This document shows, piece after piece, positions 7,714 to 15,450 of a DNA stretch of 20,506 nt. Both the position numbers and the translations under genes were made by a program. Numbering within the stretch: position 1 is the stretch's first letter; the number at the start of each line of letters is the position of its first letter. The stretch spans positions 1 to 20,506 of the forward strand of contig CAYXJR010000075.1 in NCBI GenBank assembly GCA_964465145.1, written 5' to 3'. A model generated the notes under the pieces. It made no database searches and was not told where the DNA came from. It was given only the letters and a program-made list of their open reading frames with translations. The DNA is from JAUVKA01 sp964465145. Its GTDB lineage: Bacteria; Bacteroidota; Bacteroidia; Bacteroidales; UBA12481.

Positions 7714-10700
7714 ATGAAAAAACTAGTTCGATACCTTCTTCTATTTACAGCATTATTTTTTTCTGCAAGTTTGATATTTGGTCAGGAAAATTATGCGACA
7801 AACATTAAAACTGAAATTTCCGGGACTGAAAAAATGCTTATCACTTATGATATCGATGGTAAAGGTGGAGGGGTTTTTTTTAATGTAATTATATTATTGA
7901 CTAGCAACGGTCAGCAGATTAAGGCAAATTCTGCTTATGGTGATTATGGTAGTAAGATTAGCCCTGGTATTGAAAAGGCTATTGTTTGGTATTTCAATAA
8001 TGATTTTAAAGGAGATATTCAAAAGGTTGAGGTGGATGTTTTTGCCTACAAAGAGAATGAACCTCAGGCTGTATTTCGTATTCAGTCTGTCGGGAATAAT
8101 GGTTATGCACCCTGCGAGGTTGTTTTTATTAATAATTCCACTGATGCAAACGAATATAAATGGGATTTTGGTGACCCTTCTTCGGGTATTAAAAACCATT
8201 CCTTTGATAAGGAACCAACCCATATTTATGAAAAGAAAGGTTTGTACTCTGTATCTATGGTAGCTGCCAACACTGACCTGGATATGGAAAGCACTTTCTA
8301 TTACAGCCTGGAAATCCTTGAGCATCCTCCTACCATCGCTAAATTTGAGTATAGCACTACCAATATTGAAGCTCCATTTGATGTCAGTTTCACTGAGAAT
8401 TCCACGAATGCAGATTCTTTCTCCTGGGATTTTGGTGATCCGGGGTCGGGCAGGAAGAATGCTTCCACGGTGTTGAACCCAAAACACAAATACAAGCAGG
8501 CCGGAACATATACGGTGAATTTAAAAGTTACTAATTCGACAACTGGTTTGTCGAATACCGTGTCAAAGGAGTTGGTTTTCAAAGAGCCGGAATTGCCTGC
8601 TGCGAATTTTATTTTCACCCTTTCTTCTGAAATAGCTCCTTCTATTGTAATATTTAAAAACACATCTTTAAATTCAGATTCTTATACCTGGGACTTTGGA
8701 GATATGGGTTCTGGTAGCAATAATACTTCTGCTCAGGCTAATCCAAGTCATACCTTTACCGAGGCTGGGAAATACGAGGTTAAAATGACGGCCAGAAATA
8801 CTCAAACCGGGAAGTCAACATATTTCAGCCAAATAGTTGAAATAGCCGCGCCTCCCAAACCTCCTATAGCCAGGTTTGATATTGAGAACAACAATATAAT
8901 TGCCCCCGCAACAATAATTTTCAGTAATACTTCTAATTATGCAGATCGGTACACCTGGGACTTTGGGGATCCCGGATCAGGTAATGGTAATGCTTCAAAC
9001 ATTACTAATCCAACCCATACTTACACTAAGGCCGGTCGTTATGAAATTACATTAACAAGTTTTAGTACCTCGGCCGATAAAAGCGATAAATTCTCAGATT
9101 TTGTTATTGTAACAGAGCCTGCCAAACCTCCTGTTGCTGGATTTACCGTTGAGGGTAATGATCAGACGGCTCCTTCAAGAGTAAATTTCAGGAATACTTC
9201 CTCAAATGCCGAGCGTTTTGCCTGGGATTTTGGAGATCCAGATTCCGGTTCCGAAAATACATCCACATTAACAAGTCCTTCACATACATATTCCAAGGGT
9301 GGCAGGTATGAGGTTATATTGGTAAGTTCTAATACTGATACTGACGAGACAAGTACACATAGTGAATTTGTTACTGTTACTGAGCCTATAATATTGCCGG
9401 TAGCTGATTTCACCTGGGATGCTGGAGAAGCAGTTTCCCCGGCGGTTGTAACCTTTACCAATTCATCCAGTAAGGCAGACAGCTTTACATGGAATTTTGG
9501 GGATCCGGGTTCCGGTGATGGAAACACATCAACAGGTACTAATCCTACCCATACATACGAAAAGGATGGTAGGTATGAAGTGGTTCTTTCAGCTCTGAAC
9601 CAATCCAGTGGGGTAGTTAGTAAAGCGACAAAAAGCATTACTATAGCCAAACCAATTTCTCCACCTGTAGCTGATTTCACTTTGACCTTCATTGGAGATG
9701 TTGCTCCCGTAGAAATTTCTTTCACCAATTCCTCCCTGAACGGGGATGAATACAGATGGGACTTTGGGGACACCGGATCGGGGAGCAATGAATCAACAGA
9801 GGCAAATCCGAGCCATCGTTATACAAATCCTGGTAATTATACTGTTAGCTTGACGGTGAAGAATTCGACTACCGGAAAGACTGATGTTACCACCAGGGAT
9901 ATTAAGGTTGTTAGCGAATATACCACTTTCGTCCATGTTAGCGGCCGGGAGGGCCAGGATGAGATTGCCACCTCCATCGTCAGTTATGGAGATGATGAAT
10001 ACCTGGTCCTTATCAATAATCCTGAATCAGGCAGCAGTCTGATAACAATAAATGAGGAGGGAGTGATTTCTGGAGAAAAAGAACTGGACGGCCAAATCAT
10101 GGATATTGATTTTGGAGCGGAAGGACAGGGATATGTTTTGTCAGGCTTCCTGGAACCTGATAAGCTATTGATTCAAACCATGTCGGTAACGTTGGAGACG
10201 GAGGAGCCAGTTCAAACCGATGGAATTACCATAATCAGTCGTGACTTTTCTCTGCCTAAGCTTGCTGTAGCAGGCAACGGGGAAGTTGGAATAGTTGGGA
10301 ACCATGTTGAGTCGGGAGATCCCAGGGATTTCTGGTTTCAGAAGTTGGATATTGAAGGATCCCTGGTTCCGGTAAAAGGTAAAACTTTTAAATTCATGGG
10401 AATTAAGCTGGTTAACGAAATTATTGCCTCAGAGGATGATGGCTTTGCCATCACCGGATACTGGCAGGAGGATGAATCCAAGCCCAAGCGACTAATGTTT
10501 GCTTCAGTGGATAGTACCGGAAGGGGATTTCTTAAAGCTATTACAGCCGTGACTAATTTTATTGGCTGTGATATAGTATCCTCCCATACCGGCGGTTATG
10601 GTATATTATCTGCTCAGGGAAGTCCACTTAATGATTCTGTGTACAACGTGGTACTGATGATTGTAGGCCTTGACGGAGGACCCATCAGTTTCTCAGGCAG

Positions 10701-11025
10701 CCTTCATGAAAATTTATTCCTTACTGACATGCAAAAGTTTCCTCCCAGCATCATCCGGACCGATGGCGGATTCGTAGTAGCGAGTTATGCACATAACGGG
10801 ACCGACTATGATATTAATCTCTTCTGGATTGATGTTTCAGGAGAGATGATAATGAAGAAAGAGATTATTCAAAGGCCGGGTGATCAGTTTGTTTCCGATA
10901 TAATTGAATTAGAGGACGGTAGTTTTATAATTATTGGTGCTGAACGAATTAAAAATCAGTACGATGCCCTTATCCTCAAAACTGATCCATTTGGCAGGGT
11001 CAATCCTGTTGTTGGATCAAAATAA
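7714..11025 (+). CDS. Large secreted protein: N-terminal domain, seven PKD repeats, propeller-like C-terminus
   Basis: The protein has 1103 residues. A signal peptide (MKKLVRYLLLFTALFFSASL, then IFGQ) precedes a domain at about 25-115 that is clearly paralogous to that of the preceding gene (ENYATNIKTEISGTEKMLIT; KAIVWYFNNDFKGDI). Seven PKD domains start near residues 119, 209, 296, 385, 474, 563 and 652. Each carries a W-[DN]-F-G-D-x-[SG]-SG core, an N-x-[ST] or similar, and P-x-H-x-[YF] with G-x-Y further on. The last 365 residues are beta-rich, with spaced repeats such as DEYLVLINN, DGFAITGYW, DGGFVVASY and DGSFIIIGAE, as in beta-propellers. There is no T9SS sorting domain, lipobox or membrane anchor after the signal peptide. 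It is last in the operon and converges on tssO. It is most likely periplasmic or surface-located; a structural T6SS envelope role or a glycan/protein-binding role are both open. Confidence 0.72.
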   Translation: MKKLVRYLLLFTALFFSASLIFGQENYATNIKTEISGTEKMLITYDIDGKGGGVFFNVIILLTSNGQQIKANSAYGDYGSKISPGIEKAIVWYFNNDFKGDIQKVEVDVFAYKENEPQAVFRIQSVGNNGYAPCEVVFINNSTDANEYKWDFGDPSSGIKNHSFDKEPTHIYEKKGLYSVSMVAANTDLDMESTFYYSLEILEHPPTIAKFEYSTTNIEAPFDVSFTENSTNADSFSWDFGDPGSGRKNASTVLNPKHKYKQAGTYTVNLKVTNSTTGLSNTVSKELVFKEPELPAANFIFTLSSEIAPSIVIFKNTSLNSDSYTWDFGDMGSGSNNTSAQANPSHTFTEAGKYEVKMTARNTQTGKSTYFSQIVEIAAPPKPPIARFDIENNNIIAPATIIFSNTSNYADRYTWDFGDPGSGNGNASNITNPTHTYTKAGRYEITLTSFSTSADKSDKFSDFVIVTEPAKPPVAGFTVEGNDQTAPSRVNFRNTSSNAERFAWDFGDPDSGSENTSTLTSPSHTYSKGGRYEVILVSSNTDTDETSTHSEFVTVTEPIILPVADFTWDAGEAVSPAVVTFTNSSSKADSFTWNFGDPGSGDGNTSTGTNPTHTYEKDGRYEVVLSALNQSSGVVSKATKSITIAKPISPPVADFTLTFIGDVAPVEISFTNSSLNGDEYRWDFGDTGSGSNESTEANPSHRYTNPGNYTVSLTVKNSTTGKTDVTTRDIKVVSEYTTFVHVSGREGQDEIATSIVSYGDDEYLVLINNPESGSSLITINEEGVISGEKELDGQIMDIDFGAEGQGYVLSGFLEPDKLLIQTMSVTLETEEPVQTDGITIISRDFSLPKLAVAGNGEVGIVGNHVESGDPRDFWFQKLDIEGSLVPVKGKTFKFMGIKLVNEIIASEDDGFAITGYWQEDESKPKRLMFASVDSTGRGFLKAITAVTNFIGCDIVSSHTGGYGILSAQGSPLNDSVYNVVLMIVGLDGGPISFSGSLHENLFLTDMQKFPPSIIRTDGGFVVASYAHNGTDYDINLFWIDVSGEMIMKKEIIQRPGDQFVSDIIELEDGSFIIIGAERIKNQYDALILKTDPFGRVNPVVGSK
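8068..9915 (+). repeat. Seven tandem PKD-coding repeats, period about 267 bp
   Basis: Repeat units begin near 8068, 8338, 8599, 8866, 9133, 9400 and 9667. The last five intervals are exactly 267 bases (89 codons); the first two are 270 and 261. The best conserved part encodes the WDFGDPGSG core. Codons differ between units, so the array is old or selected at protein level and is not a recent DNA amplification. Confidence 0.85.
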
Positions 11026-11030
11026 ATATT

Positions 11031-11057
11031 AAAAATCAGCAGGAAAGCTTATTTTTT
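11031..11057. terminator. Candidate bidirectional terminator between the convergent operons
   Basis: AAAAATCAGC (11031-11040) pairs with GCTTATTTTT (11047-11056) around the loop AGGAAA, nine of ten positions pairing. The A run on one side and T run on the other give a U-tract when read from either strand. The hairpin lies just after the stop of the PKD-repeat gene (11025) and overlaps the stop codon of tssO (11049-11051). The GC core is only three pairs, so efficiency may be modest. Confidence 0.5.
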
Positions 11058-11711
11058 CAATTTGTCAATTTGACTCAGAAGGGCTTTGGTTTCTGTATTG
11101 CAGTCTTTTAGCTTTTGCTCTGTCTCCTTTAGTTTTTTCTCAAGGTCGGCTATAGCTTTATCGCTACCACCACCTCCTCCGCCCGATCCGGCAGCTTTGA
11201 GCAAATTTAGCTCATTTTGCAGATTGGTTTTTTCTGTTAAAAGGCGTTGTACCTTATCGTCGCTTCCTTCTGTATTATTTTGGCAATCATCCAATTGCCT
11301 CTTAAGGCTCAGTTGTTCCTTATAAGACATCTGTAGATCAGAATATGTCTTGATAACATTAAGGTAAAGTTTCGATTCCCAGCTTTCATCCTCTGCTACC
11401 TGGTTTTTGGTTGAACTTAGTTTGGATGCAATATCTGAATGCAGGACATCAATATTTTCACCTTGTTCCTTGTAAACAGGAACTTTGGCCATCAAAATTG
11501 TTACCTCATCCATAGTTGGTGCGAAAACCTCTTCCTGGAATTTCAATTGGTCCTGAAGTCCTTCCAGATCTTTATTTGATTTGGAATCTGATAGCTTTGG
11601 GATATTCATGGTTGTAAAACCCAGAATCATTGCAATGGCGAAACTTATAAGAAAAAGGCCTACTACTTGATAGAATGCTTTTGAGCGTTCTTTTTTATTT
11701 ATTGGCTTCAT
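11049..11711 (-). CDS. tssO: T6SS envelope protein TssO (one TM plus coiled coil)
   Basis: TssO is an inner-membrane component of the trans-envelope complex that replaces TssJ/L/M in Bacteroidota T6SSs. The 220-residue product has a short basic cytoplasmic start (MKPINKKERSKAFYQ), one membrane segment at about 16-33 (VVGLFLISFAIAMILGF) and a long periplasmic part that is nearly all helical. An early segment with FQEEVFAPTMDEV is followed by coiled coils around 115-170. After a Gly-rich hinge (GSGGGGGGS near 178-186), a second Lys/Glu-rich coiled coil runs to the end. The start overlaps the end of tssN by 17 bases (11695-11711), which suggests coupled translation. The neighbour and topology support the assignment; coiled-coil sequence alone would not. 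Confidence 0.8.
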   Translation of the reverse strand: MKPINKKERSKAFYQVVGLFLISFAIAMILGFTTMNIPKLSDSKSNKDLEGLQDQLKFQEEVFAPTMDEVTILMAKVPVYKEQGENIDVLHSDIASKLSSTKNQVAEDESWESKLYLNVIKTYSDLQMSYKEQLSLKRQLDDCQNNTEGSDDKVQRLLTEKTNLQNELNLLKAAGSGGGGGGSDKAIADLEKKLKETEQKLKDCNTETKALLSQIDKLKK

Positions 11712-12576
11712 CTTGAATTAAATCTAAATTGTTTTCAACTCGTTTACAGATTAGCACATCATTCTCCTTTATTTTGTTGGTGGAGATTGAACTATCCTGG
11801 TTCAGTGCTTCTTTCAGGCGGAAAAGCTTGTTTTTAACTTTAAAGAATACCCATGGATCTGGTTCATTGTTATCATTTGAATAAGAAATAGGACCTTCAG
11901 GATGCCGACTATTATAGTCATTTATAAAAAAGTAGAAAAGCCGTCCCAGGGCCATTCCTGCTGGTGCTTTCGCCCTGAATGTCGCTAACTCGTTGCTGAT
12001 GACATTTTTCTGGAACACAAAGCTGATCACTATTGGGTTATCCAGTTCTGCATCACTCGGATCTTCGATATTCTGGCCGATGGGGTAATGCCATGTTTTG
12101 AATTCTTTTGCCGGCCTTCCTGCTAATTTTATTATAGCTTCATTCAGAAGTACTGGTACCAGGAACCATAGTAATGATAAATACCAAACCGGGGGTAATG
12201 AGGGTGACCTGAGGAAGGAAAAAGAAATGTTGGTAAGTAAAAATCCAAAGAGCAAGAACCCGATTATAAAGACAATCTGCATGTTTAATTTCTGTGAGGG
12301 ATACCATTCCAGCGTGTTTTTTGCCAGACTAACGTGGAGAATTCCCAGGATTACCAGGTACACTTGAGCTAATATCAGCAAATTGGTTTCATTAATTCCC
12401 AGATCGAAAAAAAGGAATAGAGCCGGAACAGCCAGGAGGAATGATGTGAGAATGGTATAAACCAGGCCGGCTGCACCAAATCTTTTGAGCCCTTTTAATC
12501 TCTTAACTATGACCATAAAAATGCCCAGGCCAAGAACCAGACTTCCAATCTTTAATGCCAGACTTGTACCGCTCAT
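11695..12576 (-). CDS. tssN: T6SS polytopic inner-membrane protein TssN
   Basis: TssN is the multi-spanning inner-membrane protein specific to subtype iii T6SSs. The 293-residue product shows about five membrane segments: near 6-23, 35-57, 64-84, 99-119 and 127-148 (for instance LVYTILTSFLLAVPALFLFF and MQIVFIIGFLLFGFLL). A soluble region from about 150 to 293 follows, with FKTWHYPIGQNIEDP, VISFVFQKN, PWVFFKVKNKLFRL and NDVLICKRVENN. This soluble part presumably faces the cytoplasm, where it could meet TssK. The gene starts 130 bases after the PAAR gene and overlaps tssO. I see no firm promoter in that gap; a TATTTTTA at 12600-12607 (minus strand) lacks a partner at the usual distance. Confidence 0.82.
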   Translation of the reverse strand: MSGTSLALKIGSLVLGLGIFMVIVKRLKGLKRFGAAGLVYTILTSFLLAVPALFLFFDLGINETNLLILAQVYLVILGILHVSLAKNTLEWYPSQKLNMQIVFIIGFLLFGFLLTNISFSFLRSPSLPPVWYLSLLWFLVPVLLNEAIIKLAGRPAKEFKTWHYPIGQNIEDPSDAELDNPIVISFVFQKNVISNELATFRAKAPAGMALGRLFYFFINDYNSRHPEGPISYSNDNNEPDPWVFFKVKNKLFRLKEALNQDSSISTNKIKENDVLICKRVENNLDLIQDEANK

Positions 12577-12706
12577 TTTCAGTTTATCATAATGGGCTAT
12601 AAAAATAGAAAAGAATGATTCAATTTCCTACTTTGATTTCAACCGTCTCTTATTAAATAATGATGATCAGATAATCGAAGAATGCTAAATATAATTTAAT
12701 ACCTGT

Positions 12707-12997
12707 TTAGCCAATCAAAACAGTAGGGCAGCCGATGACAATAGATCCGCCGTGAGCCGTCATATCTCCCATCCTGGCAGCAGGCTGCCCGCCAATCATA
12801 ACCGTGAATGACCCCAACACGATATTGTCTGGCGGGCCTGTGCAGGTAGCCATGTCACCAACCCTGGCAGCCGGCATACTGGCTATCAATACCGTTGGGC
12901 ACCCAGGTGGCAGTATAGGCCCTCCCACGTGGGGTACAACTCCGGTGACCATAGGGCAAACGTGCATATCTGAAACTCTGGCGGCTGGTTGTCCCAT
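12707..12997 (-). CDS. PAAR spike-tip protein
   Basis: PAAR proteins form the sharp zinc-bound cone at the tip of the VgrG spike and help recruit effectors. The 96-residue product is a bare PAAR domain with three copies of the motif: GQPAARVSDMH at residues 2-12, MPAARVGDM at 41-49 and GQPAARMGDM at 70-79. Likely zinc ligands are His12, His23, Cys52 and His82, which suits the usual three-His one-Cys site. Two GCPTVLI elements (32-38 and 89-95) mark matching strands. No N- or C-terminal toxin extension is present, so any effector would have to bind non-covalently. It starts seven bases after the vgrG stop codon and is surely co-transcribed with it. Confidence 0.95.
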   Translation of the reverse strand: MGQPAARVSDMHVCPMVTGVVPHVGGPILPPGCPTVLIASMPAARVGDMATCTGPPDNIVLGSFTVMIGGQPAARMGDMTAHGGSIVIGCPTVLIG

Positions 12998-13004
12998 TGT
13001 TTCT

Positions 13005-14876
13005 CTAATTAATATTCACTAAACTACCTTTAAGTATTAATATTGCAGAGGTTGATACCTCTGATCCTGCATTTCCGGCAGCTTTGAACTGAGCATTGGC
13101 TGCGATATCCACATTCAAGGCACTGATTGACAGATCCCCGGGAGTTTCCAGGCTGACCTTCCCGCTCTCTGCCTTGGCTGTTACCTCCTGACCTTTAAGT
13201 TCGAGAGCCTGAGAGGCTGCAATTTCCATTCCCTGGCCGGCTTCAACAGCTATTCCCTGACCGGCTTCAATTTTGATACCCTGCTCTGCGCTTATCTCGA
13301 TTTCCTTTGCTTCAAGTTTCAGGGTTCCGGTCGAATGGATCTTCAATTCCTTATTGACGGTGTCAAGGATAATCTCATTAACCTCATCCTTATCGTAAAT
13401 CCTGATCAGTTCACTTCCATCAACATCGTGGAATTCAATGGTATGCCCGCTTCTTGTTCGAATTGCTTTGATATCGGGTGCTGCATCTCCCCATGCCGGA
13501 TCAGGACAGAAATGATCCTGGCTGGTGTTGAAAGCTCCCAATACATAAGGACGTTCCATATCTCCATCTTCAAAAGCCACCAGAACATAGGTATCAAGCT
13601 CCGGGACAAAGAAATTTCCTCCCTTTTTCATGGTATATGGTGCAATGCACCTTATCCATGGTGTTGTGCTTTGGGCCGGATTCCAGCCAAAGTCAACTAT
13701 TACCCGGCCGTATTTATCCGGATCATCATTGGCCATAACCTTGGCACGAATGGGATAGGAATGCAATATGGCATCAGGGTTGATATTTTCCGGTATTTCA
13801 CTTTCAGCTGACATAGCATTAAAGCTGTTGTTGTAGTTTAAAACCTGGTCGCAGTCATGGGATAGGGAGGTTATTCGATATCGGCCATAACTTTGTTCTG
13901 AACCGTCGGGGCCAGGGTTGTAAATGCTAATTTCTTGTCCGATTTTCAAACGCATATTTGAACCCGAGCCAATAGTTCGGGAAAGCTTTAAAGCATCCGA
14001 AGTTTCTTCCAGTATACCTGCATTATTTAACCCATCTTGATAATTACCCGGATCAACGTTCAAGTGATTGTAGTTTCGAGTGGCCTGTTCACTAAATAGC
14101 TGCTTCGATTCAGAAAAGGCATGCCGGCCATATTCATTCAATTGCTGGTCAACACTATTATTGCCTGACTCCCATGTGAGAGTCTCCTCCTCAGAATCAT
14201 GTACATAGCGAAAAGTATTACCTAATGGAGCAGCCTTCAGCCCGAACTGGAAATTGTCCAGGTTTATGCCTAAATATAGTTGATCTTCATCAACATCAGG
14301 TAATTCTCCAAAAAATAACTCCTGACCGTTATAGAAAAACCATTCACCATACCTTATGGAAATTCGTCGTAGGAAATCGTAGTCACTTTCCATATATTGA
14401 ACCAGATAGGTCAATTGGTCGGTGGTTCTTGGAGTAACGTTAGGGTTTAATAGGTTCCTGGGATAAGGCTGCAAAACCTCGTTGACAACTTGTTCCAGGG
14501 TTTTTTCAACGAAAGTACGGCAGGTAGGTTTTCCTTTAAGGATGATGTCCGGGCTTTTACCAATAATGGTTATGATATCCCCGCTCCTCATCCCGGAACG
14601 GTTACTCTGGATTTCTGTTATTATTCCCCGGAAGCTGAATCCTTCATTGGAATCCGAGCTTCCTAATTCCTGGAATTCAGAATTTATTGTGCAGCTCTTT
14701 CCTATAAAGTTTTTAGTTCTTTCAACAATAAACTCATCAGGGCTCTCCAAACTTTCCAACTCATAACTGATTGAGAAATAGCTGTGATTATACATGTCCT
14801 GTAACACATCTAAATTCACAAAATTCTCAATATCCTGATTATCAATTGAGACGCGTACACTTGTTAGCTGTGCCAT
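13005..14876 (-). CDS. tssI: T6SS spike protein VgrG (TssI)
   Basis: VgrG is the trimeric spike that caps the Hcp tube and carries the PAAR tip. The 623-residue protein has a gp27-like N-terminal part to about residue 365, with YMESDYDFLRRISIRYGEWF near 174-193 (a hallmark of VgrG) and FFYNGQELFFGE. A gp5-like OB fold spans about 372-455 (YPIRAKVMANDDPDKYGRV, FVPELDTYVLVAFEDGDMER, PYVLGAFNTS). A beta-helix stem follows from about 490 to the end, with short repeats such as EISAEQGIKIEAGQGIAVEAG. It stops at VNIN without an added effector domain. It lies 20 bases after the second hcp and seven before the PAAR gene, which fits sequential loading of tube, spike and tip. Confidence 0.95.
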   Translation of the reverse strand: MAQLTSVRVSIDNQDIENFVNLDVLQDMYNHSYFSISYELESLESPDEFIVERTKNFIGKSCTINSEFQELGSSDSNEGFSFRGIITEIQSNRSGMRSGDIITIIGKSPDIILKGKPTCRTFVEKTLEQVVNEVLQPYPRNLLNPNVTPRTTDQLTYLVQYMESDYDFLRRISIRYGEWFFYNGQELFFGELPDVDEDQLYLGINLDNFQFGLKAAPLGNTFRYVHDSEEETLTWESGNNSVDQQLNEYGRHAFSESKQLFSEQATRNYNHLNVDPGNYQDGLNNAGILEETSDALKLSRTIGSGSNMRLKIGQEISIYNPGPDGSEQSYGRYRITSLSHDCDQVLNYNNSFNAMSAESEIPENINPDAILHSYPIRAKVMANDDPDKYGRVIVDFGWNPAQSTTPWIRCIAPYTMKKGGNFFVPELDTYVLVAFEDGDMERPYVLGAFNTSQDHFCPDPAWGDAAPDIKAIRTRSGHTIEFHDVDGSELIRIYDKDEVNEIILDTVNKELKIHSTGTLKLEAKEIEISAEQGIKIEAGQGIAVEAGQGMEIAASQALELKGQEVTAKAESGKVSLETPGDLSISALNVDIAANAQFKAAGNAGSEVSTSAILILKGSLVNIN

Positions 14877-14896
14877 GATACATAAAAAATTGAGAA

Positions 14897-15313
14897 TTAA
14901 TCTTGACCCTTATTAGAATGTGACCACCAGTTACTATGCTGTATGCCAGAAATAGTAATATATTCGGCAGAGATGACCAGCTGGATTGTGATATCAGATT
15001 CATTGGCGAAGTGCTCATTATAACTTATTAAAAAGCCATTTTTGAACTCAATTTTTCTGCCAGGACCAGTTGATGTAACTCCGGAAAATGCTATTCTGCC
15101 ATTTTTCAACGCTGTTGCAGTCATCATCCATTGGATAATCTCTGAATCGTCTATTCCCCGGAGTGTAACATTAATTATTCCTCCCCGAATGCGAGACGTC
15201 GCCTTGCCACGTCCATCAATATCCTGGGTGAAATTAAAATCACAGGCTAAAACAGGTATTCCTTTCTGCTCATTGTTGTGACCTTCAATATGTAGTCTTG
15301 CTGTTAAAGACAT
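14897..15313 (-). CDS. tssD: Second Hcp-like tube protein (TssD paralogue)
   Basis: This 138-residue protein belongs to the Bacteroidota TssD (Hcp) family, whose hexameric rings stack into the inner tube. Family traits are an MSLTARLHIEGH start, a VLACDFNFTQDIDGRGKAT segment, RGGIINVTLRGIDD, a W in IIQWMM and an ending with ITIQLVISAEYITISG. It differs strongly from the neighbouring hcp: it has a short insertion after the first strand, a Met-rich helix in place of FEWMCDSY, and a longer Trp/His/Ser tail (HSNWWSHSNKGQD). It sits directly before vgrG, so it may form the ring next to the spike or carry a particular cargo; this is inference. Either it or the other copy could be the bulk tube protein, but the more canonical sequence is the other. 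Confidence 0.82.
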   Translation of the reverse strand: MSLTARLHIEGHNNEQKGIPVLACDFNFTQDIDGRGKATSRIRGGIINVTLRGIDDSEIIQWMMTATALKNGRIAFSGVTSTGPGRKIEFKNGFLISYNEHFANESDITIQLVISAEYITISGIQHSNWWSHSNKGQD

Positions 15314-15416
15314 ATTAATAAACTTGTAATTGTAAGAATGGATAAGTTTACAATTAAACGCCTCTTGAGGAGGTTTTAGTCAGGAAAAAATGAGTAAGAT
15401 GGATTCAAACCAAAAT

Positions 15417-15437
15417 CCCCGGGAATAAAACCGGAGG
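15417..15437 (-). terminator. Possible attenuating hairpin between the two hcp genes
   Basis: On the minus strand CCTCCGG pairs with CCGGGG (one bulged base) around TTTTATTC, then comes ATTTTGGTTTG. The hairpin lies 14 bases after the stop of the first hcp. The T-tract is interrupted, so this would be a leaky terminator or an mRNA 3' end stabiliser, which would suit a highly expressed tube gene in front of low-copy spike genes. Confidence 0.35.
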
Positions 15438-15450
15438 AATTAGTCAGGAT

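Noticed and set aside
7894..8487. Minus-strand open frame of 197 codons opposite the second PKD gene
   Set aside because: Composition reflects the antisense of a conserved signal-peptide plus PKD protein; no plausible product.
9162..9788. Long minus-strand open frame of 208 codons opposite the PKD repeats
   Set aside because: It follows the repeat period on the other strand and has no start context or family resemblance; it is a shadow of the repeated coding sequence.
12600..12607. TATTTTTA as a -7 box for tssN (minus strand)
   Set aside because: The nearest TTG lies only 13 bases upstream and no other -33 element fits; not strong enough to list.
13080..13330. Short periodic coding at the vgrG 3' end as a possible DNA repeat element
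   Set aside because: It encodes the normal beta-helix stem of VgrG, so it is protein-level repetition.
15361..15376. CCTCTTGAGGAGG palindrome between the hcp genes
   Set aside because: The perfect part leaves almost no loop and no T-tract follows on the minus strand; probably chance.
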